From positions 1-64,000 of the forward strand of contig CAMTMP010000019.1 in the NCBI GenBank assembly GCA_947073545.1: DNA of 64,000 nt. Reading direction: 5' to 3'. A program made the position numbers and the translations under genes. This document shows, piece by piece, positions 1-7,174 of the stretch; the stretch's first letter is position 1; every line of letters begins with the position of its first letter. This DNA comes from an uncultured bacterium. GTDB taxonomy: Bacteria; Bacillota; Clostridia; Lachnospirales; Lachnospiraceae. The notes under the pieces were generated by a model, which was not told the DNA's origin, did no database searches, and saw nothing but the letters and a program-made list of their open reading frames with translations.

Positions 1-1
1 A

Positions 2-3000
2 AAACGGAACGGCGAACGCGAAAACAACGACGAAACCCCGGAAGGAGGGAACGGCGCAGGCGAAAACAACGGCGAAACCCCGGACAAGGGGAACGGCGCA
101 GGCGAAAACAACGGCGATTCACCGGACAACGGGGACGACGAGGGTGAAAACAACGGCGGTTCTACGGATAAAGGGGAAGGCACAGAGGATAACAATGGTT
201 CCGGGGAAAGCAGTGTCTCCGAGAACAACGGCGGCGCCAAAGAGGACAGTGTCTCCGAAAACAGCAGCAGCTCTTCCAAGCAGACGGGCAATGTTTCCGG
301 CAGTGTCAGCGATAATGATATCGGGGACACGGGGGCGTCTGCATACGGGCCGGATAACGATCTGTCCGGGGAACTGTTAAAATATTTCTTTGAAAAAGCG
401 GTTGCAGGCGCGGTGCCGTGCCTGATTGACGGTTCTATTTTGTATGCAAAGGATCTAAGCGGAAGTATCGCAGTCAACGAAAAGTTGGAAAGTACCAATA
501 TATTCAGGCTTTCGGCGATGCTTTGCCAGGACAATCTGAGTGAGTGGTATGAAGACCACCACAATAATTACAATGCAATGACAACGGCGCAGTTGATGAA
601 GGGGATTGTGGAGGACGCGGACAAAAACTTCGTGGAAGAGCATGTCTACTGCAGATTCGGCAACGGAACCGATTCTATCATCAACGACCGTTTCTCGGAA
701 CCGACGATTTATATGGAGGGCGGCGAGATCGAGCCGGGCTTCCAGTGCGTGCTGGACGAGATCAGGTTGGAGAATCTGTATCGCGAGTCGGATACGTCGG
801 GAAATTATAAACCGCTTTCCACTAAGATATCGCAGGCCAAGGCGGTGCGCCATATTCTGAATTACGCGGACCGCAGGAAGGTAAAGGCGAAGGAGGAGAT
901 CAAAGTACTGGAGATTCAGCCTGCCATGGCGGATGAGCCGGAGCTTACGCTGGATCAGATCAAGAAGTGGGCGCCCGATGTGGAGAAGGCAGAGATCACG
1001 GTTATGACGACTGCCGAGTTCATCGGTAAGATCGAGAAGCTCAACGAGACGTATGACTTGATCTATATTGGTACGAGCAAAGACCATCTGAATATGCGCT
1101 ACTGGACAGACAGCAACTACATAGGCAAGCCGAATAAGGATCATGTGGCGGCGGGGACGGTGTTTAACGACTCGGATATGGATGGGTTGATCTATTACAA
1201 TATCGGCGACAAACGTGTGGTGACCGTGCACATGGCGGGACTGCTGGATACGGAATATCCGAGCGGTAGCAGGGGAGATGGCTGGACGTATTTCTATAAT
1301 TACACCAGATACGGCGGCAATGATATCTCCAAGGAGAAGATGGAGGCGCTCATATCCTTTATGGACGGCTCCTATCCGGTCATTATAGCGGATGATTTTT
1401 TGGAACAGCCGGTGACGGTTTTTGCGGACAAAGAACACAAGGGCGCACGCGTCAATCTGGCGGAGGGCGAATATACACAGGCGCGGCTTACCGGGCTCGG
1501 CGTGAAAACAGCGGATATTTCCTCTGTCAAGGTGAAGGAAGGTTACCGCGTGACGCTGTTTGACAGAGATAACTTTGAATTTTATTCCTTATCCTTCGAT
1601 TCCAAGGACGAGGAGACTTATGATCTTTCAAAATGTAAGTATGGAAATAATGGGAACACTTGGGATAACAGGACAGTGTCCCTGATTGTGGAGCGCGAGG
1701 AGGACGCGACGCCGGCGAGAAAGATCGACGGGAATCATATCGACAACTGTACATACTTGTATGAGTTTGTGGAAAAGGCAATGGAGGAGAAATATCTGAA
1801 CTTCTATGCCTGGAGTGATATTGCGGAAAATTCGGAGCTCTTTAAGTTCTATCTGAACCGGCCGAAGGTGAGTCTGGAAGATAAGGCGGCAAACGGAGAG
1901 GTGAAGGAAGGCAGCAATATCTACTATATAGAATCGGATATCAACGGCAGGTACGAGCTGCAGTACAAGTTTAAGATTCAGAACGAAGGGACGGCGTCAT
2001 ACAGCACAAGGTATCAATGCAAACTCTACATTGACGTCAATTCCGACGGTAAGTTTTCCGGCTCGGAGGAGATCGAAGATATCGTATTGACGCAGGGCGG
2101 CAGTCGGGTATCCGCGGATGATCTTTACGCTGACAGGGAATATATGCTCTCGCGAGCGGTTCCCGTCGGATATAAAGGACTGCTTCCGTGGCGTGTGGAG
2201 ATCACCCAAGCGGACAATCCGAATATCTATACATCCATGAGCGGCTATACCAAGCTGCTGGGTTTGGAGAAAGAGGTTTTAAAGATCTGCCAGATCACCA
2301 GAAGCAAGGGTTCGGTGATCAATCTGCAACAGGAAATAGAGCAGGAGGGAAATGCCTTTCATACGCTGATCTATGGCGGAAGTTATGGGGAAGAAAGCTA
2401 TCCGGGTATTGCCGATGAGTTTGAGTTAGATATTACTACGATAAATACGAATGAGTTCGTTAAGAGATATGAAGCGAACAATAATTATCTGAAGGATTTT
2501 AATATGCTCATTCTGGGCTTCTCGGATATGTACGATGACTTCGAAGGGGACGAAAAGAGCGGCCCTATGGGAGCGATTGTCGAGTTCATCAACAGCGGCA
2601 AGAGCGTTCTTCTCGGACACGACACCACCAGCTTTTTCAACAGCCCGGGCACGGGAAATGAAATCAAGGGCTATCCGTGGAGACATTTAAATTCTCTTAG
2701 GAATCAGGCCGGAAGTGAACAGCGGTTTGCCGCAACATTGAACAGGTATGTCCGCCCGATCGTCGGTATGGACCGGTATGGCATCCTGCAGACAGATGTA
2801 TTGAGGAGAGGCGAGGTGCTGGAAAAGGGAACCGGCGATTATGAAACTGTGCTCGAGTCCGGCAAGGATGTGGCATATAAGCCGAAGAGCGGCAGAAAAG
2901 AGACGGTTCCGGAGGTGCATGGTTATACCTATGGAGTGATCGCCGCCAAGGATCAAAAGGTGGAAATAGATAAAGAAACAACTACAAAATATCAATACAC

Positions 3001-4084
3001 CAGAGAGAACATGCTGTCGGGCAATTATGATAAATATCCGAAGATTGTGTTTGAAAACAAATATACCAATATCCGGTATGATGCGGCATATTTTGATGAC
3101 AGCAGTGTGGAAGAAGATCCTGCGCGTTATGGAGAGTTGGAGAAGTCGGCGAATGGTCAGGTAAAAAATGTCCACGCGACGCAGGTCAATCAGGGGCAGA
3201 TCACGGAATATCCTTACAAGCTGAAGGAAGATTTTGAAGTGGGACGGACGCATATGCAGTATTACCAGTTGGATTATACGGCGGACGACGACGGAGACGG
3301 TCAAAGCGATCTGGTCGTGTGGTACTGCCTTGGCGGAAGAACTTCCAACGATCCGAAAAAGCAAACGACGGTCTATTCCCAGTCGCCAAACGATGTGTGC
3401 AATAACTACTATATTTATAATAAGGGAAATATTACCTATACCGGCATGGGGCATTCGGCAGGAGATAATCCGGGATATACGTTCGAGGAGGCGAAGCTGT
3501 TTATCAACACCATGATCGCGTCCTATCAGGCCGGCATCAGGGACCCGCAGGTCAGGGTGCTGAAAAGCGGCGTGCCGGAAGCCGATGAAATGAAGCTGCT
3601 CTACAGATATTATGATTATTATGATCAGGGAAATAAGTTCTCCTTAGATGACGAGGTGACGGCGGAAGGGTACGAGAAGATTTATTTCACGGTGCAGGAT
3701 ACGAACCTGATCAAGGGAACGAGAAAGATCGCGTCTCAGGTGTTCTATAAGGACGACGGCGGCAGTCTGGAGATTGAGGCCGATGAAGTGACCGGGCCAA
3801 ACGGTGAGAAAGTGAAACAGAAGGTAAGAGTAAGTCCGGTCAGCGGCAGTATATGCAGTGCGAAGGACGACAGTGTGGTGGCTTTCGACAATCTCGCAAG
3901 CGGCGGCGTCTACTATATACAGGTGCCTAAGGATATTATGCAGAAGAGCGAGGACGGGCTGGATCTCTACTTCGAGGCGCAGACGACGCTCACCACCAAT
4001 ACGGCGAAGCAGAATGTGTATAAGACAGAGAAGGCCTACGCGAAGCTGCAGGTATTGCAGGCGTATTTGTTTGATCTGGAGTAG
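2..4084 (+). CDS. DUF5057-like large surface protein, 5' end cut by window edge
   Basis: The frame is open from base 2 with no stop, so the gene begins upstream of the window and the GTG at 413 is internal. The first 60 visible residues form a 14-residue repeat rich in Gly, Asn, Glu and Pro (GAGENNGETPDKGN type, nucleotides 11-178), followed by a Ser/Asn-rich stretch, as in flexible wall-spanning linkers. The rest is a large acidic, Tyr- and Asp-rich protein. The segment around 905-1095 (VLEIQPAM, then MTTAEFIGKIEKLNETYDLIYIG in two parts) resembles the DUF5057 family of Lachnospiraceae, whose function is not known. The protein is probably secreted, but the signal peptide would lie outside the window. 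An array of hairpins follows the stop. The family call is from memory of the motif; the truncation is certain. Confidence 0.7.
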   Translation, partial: KRNGERENNDETPEGGNGAGENNGETPDKGNGAGENNGDSPDNGDDEGENNGGSTDKGEGTEDNNGSGESSVSENNGGAKEDSVSENSSSSSKQTGNVSGSVSDNDIGDTGASAYGPDNDLSGELLKYFFEKAVAGAVPCLIDGSILYAKDLSGSIAVNEKLESTNIFRLSAMLCQDNLSEWYEDHHNNYNAMTTAQLMKGIVEDADKNFVEEHVYCRFGNGTDSIINDRFSEPTIYMEGGEIEPGFQCVLDEIRLENLYRESDTSGNYKPLSTKISQAKAVRHILNYADRRKVKAKEEIKVLEIQPAMADEPELTLDQIKKWAPDVEKAEITVMTTAEFIGKIEKLNETYDLIYIGTSKDHLNMRYWTDSNYIGKPNKDHVAAGTVFNDSDMDGLIYYNIGDKRVVTVHMAGLLDTEYPSGSRGDGWTYFYNYTRYGGNDISKEKMEALISFMDGSYPVIIADDFLEQPVTVFADKEHKGARVNLAEGEYTQARLTGLGVKTADISSVKVKEGYRVTLFDRDNFEFYSLSFDSKDEETYDLSKCKYGNNGNTWDNRTVSLIVEREEDATPARKIDGNHIDNCTYLYEFVEKAMEEKYLNFYAWSDIAENSELFKFYLNRPKVSLEDKAANGEVKEGSNIYYIESDINGRYELQYKFKIQNEGTASYSTRYQCKLYIDVNSDGKFSGSEEIEDIVLTQGGSRVSADDLYADREYMLSRAVPVGYKGLLPWRVEITQADNPNIYTSMSGYTKLLGLEKEVLKICQITRSKGSVINLQQEIEQEGNAFHTLIYGGSYGEESYPGIADEFELDITTINTNEFVKRYEANNNYLKDFNMLILGFSDMYDDFEGDEKSGPMGAIVEFINSGKSVLLGHDTTSFFNSPGTGNEIKGYPWRHLNSLRNQAGSEQRFAATLNRYVRPIVGMDRYGILQTDVLRRGEVLEKGTGDYETVLESGKDVAYKPKSGRKETVPEVHGYTYGVIAAKDQKVEIDKETTTKYQYTRENMLSGNYDKYPKIVFENKYTNIRYDAAYFDDSSVEEDPARYGELEKSANGQVKNVHATQVNQGQITEYPYKLKEDFEVGRTHMQYYQLDYTADDDGDGQSDLVVWYCLGGRTSNDPKKQTTVYSQSPNDVCNNYYIYNKGNITYTGMGHSAGDNPGYTFEEAKLFINTMIASYQAGIRDPQVRVLKSGVPEADEMKLLYRYYDYYDQGNKFSLDDEVTAEGYEKIYFTVQDTNLIKGTRKIASQVFYKDDGGSLEIEADEVTGPNGEKVKQKVRVSPVSGSICSAKDDSVVAFDNLASGGVYYIQVPKDIMQKSEDGLDLYFEAQTTLTTNTAKQNVYKTEKAYAKLQVLQAYLFDLE
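11..178 (+). repeat. 42-bp in-frame tandem repeat, four units
   Basis: Units at 11-52, 53-94, 95-136 and 137-178 each encode 14 residues with a conserved GENN core. Units 2 and 3 share their first 25 bases. The array decays after 179 into Asn/Ser-rich sequence. It may extend upstream of the window. Such arrays change length by slippage or recombination without breaking the frame. Confidence 0.85.
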
Positions 4085-4245
4085 AGTGAAAAGAACTTCT
4101 AAAGCTCAGCAGCAGAGGCTGCTTCGCTAAGAAGTTCTAGATTTGCTTTGCAAATCACTTTCACTCAGGAGAATGCCCAAAATACGGGCATTCTCCAAGA
4201 CGAACTTGTTCGTCTGTGGATTTTGAGTCACAGTGGGGCTGTGAC
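4084..4245. repeat. Tandem hairpin array with a cloverleaf-like element
   Basis: An outer stem GAGTGAAA (4084-4091) / TTTCACTC (4159-4166) encloses two hairpins. The first is AGAACTTCT (4092-4100) / AGAAGTTCT (4130-4138), with an inner GCAGC/GCTGC pair. The second is GATTTGC (4140-4146) / GCAAATC (4150-4156). Three more perfect hairpins follow: GGAGAATGCCC/GGGCATTCTCC (4168-4196), AGACGAAC/GTTCGTCT (4198-4215) and GTCACAG/CTGTGAC (4227-4245). There is no T-run, so simple intrinsic termination is not obvious. Confidence 0.75.
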
Positions 4246-4356
4246 ATGGCGGTTGGCGGGAGAAAACTTTGCATCACTCGCGGCAGGGGGCTTTGCGGTG
4301 ACATGAGGTTGGTGCGGCAGGGGAGTGGCGCAGAAAAAGGACAGGAGTAAAAGGGC

Positions 4357-6051
4357 ATGGACTTTAACAGAAAGAAAATACGTCTCGGAGACGTGCTTGT
4401 CAATAGCGGCGTTATTACGCAGGAACAGCTTGAAGAAGGCTTGAAACGCCAGAAGGGCAGCGGACGTAAATTAGGAGAGACGCTGGTAGACGAGGGCTAT
4501 GTGACAGAGGAAGCAATCGCTAGGGCGCTGAGCAGCCAGCTTGGTTACGAAATGGTGGATCTGCAGAATGTGGCGATTCCGGAAGACATTCTGAAGCTGG
4601 TGCCGGGCAATGTGTTGGAGCGCTATAAGGTACTGCCCTTTGAGTATGCGCCGGATAATATGAATGTGCTCCATGTGGCGATGGCCGACCCGATGGATAT
4701 GGCGGCCATGGATGACATCACGATTATTACGAACCTGCAGGTGGAGCCGGTGGTGTCCACCACAAGAAGCATCATGCTCGCGCTGGATAAGTACTTCGGC
4801 AATGTGGAGGTTAATTCCGCGCTGGAGGAATATGCCAGAGAAAAAGAGAGCCAGATGGCCGAGCAGGAAGACATGTACAGCGAGGATGTCAACAATTCTC
4901 CGATCGTGCAGCTTGTCAGGACAATGATCGAGCAGGCGGTCAGGCAGCGTGCGTCCGATATACATGTGGAACCGATGGAGCGTCAGGTGCGCATACGCTA
5001 CCGCATAGACGGCGCCCTGTACGAGAAGGTGACATACAGCATCAGACTGCTTCCGGCGATGGTGGCCAGAATCAAGATCATAGGCGGCATGGACATCGCC
5101 GAGAAGAGAAAGCCGCAGGACGGACGTATCACACAGGTTGTGGACAGACAGGAGTTTGACATTCGTGTTTCCGTACTGCCTACGGTGTATGGCGAGAAGG
5201 TCGTTATGCGACTTACCTCCAAGAATGCGCTCACTAAGGAGAAAAGCCAGTTAGGGCTAAACCCCAGGGAGCTTAAAAAATTCGACCATATCTTACAGAA
5301 CCCGCACGGCATTCTTCTGGTTACGGGGCCTACCGGAAGCGGTAAGTCGACGACACTGTATACGGCGCTGAGCGAATTGAACAAGGAGGACGTCAATATC
5401 ATCACCGTGGAGGACCCGGTGGAGGCGAACATTGACGGAATCAATCAGGTACAGGTAAACAATAAGGCAGAGCTGACTTTTGCCAGCGCCCTGCGTTCCA
5501 TCTTGCGACAGGACCCGGACATTATCATGATCGGAGAGATCCGTGACCAGGAGACGGCGGCGATTGCCGTGCAGGCGTCGATTACGGGACACCTTGTCGT
5601 GTCCACACTGCATACGAACTCGGCGGCGGCTACGATCACGCGTCTGATGGATATGGGAATCGAGCCTTACCTGATTGCGGACTCGGTAGTGGGCGTTATC
5701 GCGCAGCGGCTTGTACGCCGCCTGTGCCCGGAGTGTAAGCGGCCAAAGAAGCCCAATACGGAAGAAAGCGAGTTATTGGGGCTTGAGCCGGATGCGGATG
5801 TTACTGTTTACGAGCCTTGCGGCTGCGTCAAGTGCGACGGGACCGGATTTAAAGGCAGGATCGGTGTTTATGAGATCATGGAGGTCACGCAGTCCATCAA
5901 GAATATCATCAGTAAACATGGAGAAGCAGAGGCGATCAAGAACAAGGCGTTGGAGGAAGGCATGAGTACGCTGCGCATGAGCGCCACCGAGTATGTATTG
6001 GAGGGAATCACTTCCGTCAATGAAATGATGAAAGTTTCGTTTGATCTGTAA
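4357..6051 (+). CDS. GspE/PulE/PilB-family secretion or pilus assembly ATPase
   Basis: The 564-residue protein has the two-part architecture of type II secretion and type IV pilus assembly ATPases. An N-terminal GspE/MshE-N domain covers about residues 8-150 (start LGDVLVNSGVITQEQL). The ATPase domain has the Walker A motif GPTGSGKST at residues 324-332, an Asp box, a Walker B (DPDIIMIGEIRD) and a His box (GHLVVSTLHT). A C-terminal zinc site is formed by CPEC and CGCVKC pairs. Such ATPases power assembly of pseudopili at the cytoplasmic membrane. The start follows an AGGAG. No pilC, pilT, prepilin or peptidase gene lies beside it, so the partner machinery must be elsewhere. PilB and GspE cannot be told apart from this sequence alone. 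Confidence 0.9.
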   Translation: MDFNRKKIRLGDVLVNSGVITQEQLEEGLKRQKGSGRKLGETLVDEGYVTEEAIARALSSQLGYEMVDLQNVAIPEDILKLVPGNVLERYKVLPFEYAPDNMNVLHVAMADPMDMAAMDDITIITNLQVEPVVSTTRSIMLALDKYFGNVEVNSALEEYAREKESQMAEQEDMYSEDVNNSPIVQLVRTMIEQAVRQRASDIHVEPMERQVRIRYRIDGALYEKVTYSIRLLPAMVARIKIIGGMDIAEKRKPQDGRITQVVDRQEFDIRVSVLPTVYGEKVVMRLTSKNALTKEKSQLGLNPRELKKFDHILQNPHGILLVTGPTGSGKSTTLYTALSELNKEDVNIITVEDPVEANIDGINQVQVNNKAELTFASALRSILRQDPDIIMIGEIRDQETAAIAVQASITGHLVVSTLHTNSAAATITRLMDMGIEPYLIADSVVGVIAQRLVRRLCPECKRPKKPNTEESELLGLEPDADVTVYEPCGCVKCDGTGFKGRIGVYEIMEVTQSIKNIISKHGEAEAIKNKALEEGMSTLRMSATEYVLEGITSVNEMMKVSFDL

Positions 6052-6061
6052 GCAGGCAGGA

Positions 6062-6092
6062 GGGAAAGGAATTGACAGCCTTTCCCTTTTTT
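6062..6092 (+). terminator. Intrinsic terminator after the GspE-like gene
   Basis: GGGAAAGG and CCTTTCCC form an 8-bp stem followed by TTTTTT. It is the first element of a cassette that recurs 933 bp downstream. Confidence 0.85.
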
Positions 6093-6093
6093 C

Positions 6094-6123
6094 TTGACAA
6101 ATCCGCGCCGTAAGGCGCATAAT
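6094..6123 (+). promoter_or_regulatory. Sigma-A-type promoter, cassette copy 1
   Basis: TTGACA at 6094-6099 and CATAAT at 6118-6123 are separated by 18 bp. An inverted repeat, GCGCC-GTAA-GGCGC, fills the spacer and could be an operator. The transcript would begin close to the CCGGAACATTCCGG palindrome and carry a structured leader of roughly 165 nt before the GNAT-like gene. Confidence 0.75.
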
Positions 6124-6296
6124 AATTCTACCGGAACATTCCGGCAATTCTGATTTCTGACATTCTGGCGTTTCGCCGCAGAAATTCAACGGACAGGGCA
6201 GTAAATGGGGGAAGCAAAATGAGCAGAGCAATGTGTTTCCAATGGTTTTTTACAAGAAAACGTGGTAAAATCTAAAGAAAGAAGGTTACATATAAG

Positions 6297-6794
6297 ATGG
6301 AAGTTGATATTTTAATTGACAGGATTACGGACTGCCTGATAGACACAAGGACCGGGGAAGAAGTGGAGACGGAATACCGGATGCGCGAAACACCGATCAG
6401 ACCGAAAGATTACAAGGGGTGGAAATTTAACTGGAGTATCACGGAAAAAAACGGGTATGATATTTATGAGCTGTTTTTAAAAGGAGACGATACCGTGCAG
6501 GGGCGGATATCTGCTAAAATTGACGGTGGGGTTGCGGATGTGGAAATTGTCGAAACGGCGCCGCATAATTACAGTTACGCAGGCAGATATGGCGGAGTCG
6601 GCGCGCATTTGTTTGCGATCGCCTGTCAGGTGAGTCTTGATGCAGGATGTGACGGTGTAGTTGCATTTACATCTAAGAGTAATTTAGTAGAGTATTACGT
6701 GGAAAAATTGCATGCGGTGGAAATTGCACCCAGAAGAATGGTAATTTTTGAAGAGGAGGCACAGATATTGCTAGACAAGTATATGAGAAAGTAG
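6297..6794 (+). CDS. GNAT-like protein of unknown substrate
   Basis: This 165-residue protein has a GNAT-like centre. A beta strand (ADVEIVETAPHNYS, residues 80-93) is followed by GRYGGVGAHLFAIACQ (96-111), which fits the acetyl-CoA-binding pattern R-x-x-G-x-G/A, with R97, G100 and G102. Residues 120-150 (GVVAFTSKSNLVEYYVEKLHA and onward) fit the last strands of the fold. The substrate cannot be read from the sequence. The gene forms a two-gene unit with the 60-residue protein starting 8 bp after its stop. The pair is bracketed by duplicated control cassettes. This resembles the layout of GNAT toxin-antitoxin pairs, but the antitoxin would then come second, no DNA-binding domain is visible in the partner, and I regard the idea only as a possibility. 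Confidence 0.65.
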   Translation: MEVDILIDRITDCLIDTRTGEEVETEYRMRETPIRPKDYKGWKFNWSITEKNGYDIYELFLKGDDTVQGRISAKIDGGVADVEIVETAPHNYSYAGRYGGVGAHLFAIACQVSLDAGCDGVVAFTSKSNLVEYYVEKLHAVEIAPRRMVIFEEEAQILLDKYMRK

Positions 6795-6802
6795 GTGACA
6801 GT

Positions 6803-6985
6803 ATGTTGGCGATGGCTGAAAAAGCAACAGAGTATGAGCATGACATTGCTTATTACGCAACGGACAGCCGATTAACAGGAGAGCCGGACGGTAAAAGGTA
6901 CGAATGGCGGAAAATGATCGAACGTTCAAAGGAACTTGGCAGACCTCTCACAGAGGAGGAGGCAGAGAAGTTTAGAAAGAACTAA
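6803..6985 (+). CDS. Small acidic/basic helical protein paired with the GNAT-like gene
   Basis: The 60-residue protein is highly charged, with no membrane segment or signal peptide. Its C-terminal half (WRKMIERSKELGRPLTEEEAEKF, split here as two helices) looks helical. The ribosome site AGGTGA overlaps the stop codon of the upstream GNAT-like gene and lies 5 bases before the ATG, so the two are probably translationally coupled. A second ATG three codons downstream is also possible. I do not recognise the family. The tight coupling suggests a partner or regulator of the GNAT-like protein; that is inference. Confidence 0.65.
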   Translation: MLAMAEKATEYEHDIAYYATDSRLTGEPDGKRYEWRKMIERSKELGRPLTEEEAEKFRKN

Positions 6986-6992
6986 CGGGTAT

Positions 6993-7023
6993 AAGGGAAA
7001 GGCTTGTCGGGTCTTTCCCTTTT
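6993..7023 (+). terminator. Intrinsic terminator after the GNAT pair
   Basis: AAGGGAAAG and CTTTCCCTT form the stem, followed by a short T-run. It is the diverged second copy of the terminator at 6062. Confidence 0.7.
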
Positions 7024-7143
7024 CCCTTGACAAATCCGCGCCGTGAGGCGCATAATAATCCTACCGGAACATTCCGGCAATTCTAATTTCTGACAATCTG
7101 GCGTTTCGCCGCAGAAATTCAACGGACAGGGCAGTTAATAGGG
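6994..7143 (+). repeat. Terminator-promoter-leader cassette, copy 2
   Basis: This is the direct repeat of 6062-6210 at an offset of 933 bp. The differences seen in the 110-bp core are four single-base changes. The palindromes are kept, and the GTAA loop in the promoter spacer became GTGA. Confidence 0.9.
7027..7056 (+). promoter_or_regulatory. Sigma-A-type promoter, cassette copy 2 (comM-dprA)
   Basis: TTGACA (7027-7032) and CATAAT (7051-7056) have the same 18-bp spacer with the internal GCGCC/GGCGC inverted repeat. It drives comM and, by overlap, dprA. Confidence 0.75.
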
Positions 7144-7174
7144 TAAGCGTAAAAAGAAAAAGGAGGATACGTGT

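Larger units (their letters stand above)
6062..6210 (+). repeat. Terminator-promoter-leader cassette, copy 1
   Basis: The core 6093-6202 matches 7026-7135 at 106 of 110 positions by eye, with no gaps. It includes the promoter and three inverted repeats: GCGCC/GGCGC (6105-6118) in the promoter spacer, CCGGAA/TTCCGG (6131-6144), and ATTTCTG/CAGAAAT (6153-6185) around an inner GGCG/CGCC. The flanking terminator stem is also shared, with more differences. Confidence 0.9.

Noticed and set aside
413..415. GTG at 413 as the start of the first gene
   Set aside because: The same frame is open to base 2 and encodes an in-phase 14-residue repeat, so this codon is internal.
455..3454. Long minus-strand frames (for example 455-1438 and 2687-3454) across the DUF5057-like gene
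   Set aside because: They mirror the coding frame, show no family motif, and have no start context. The + frame is continuous and protein-like.
6131..6144. LexA/DinR-type operator in the duplicated cassette
   Set aside because: CCGGAACATTCCGG is palindromic but does not fit the Gram-positive GAAC-N4-GTTC box.
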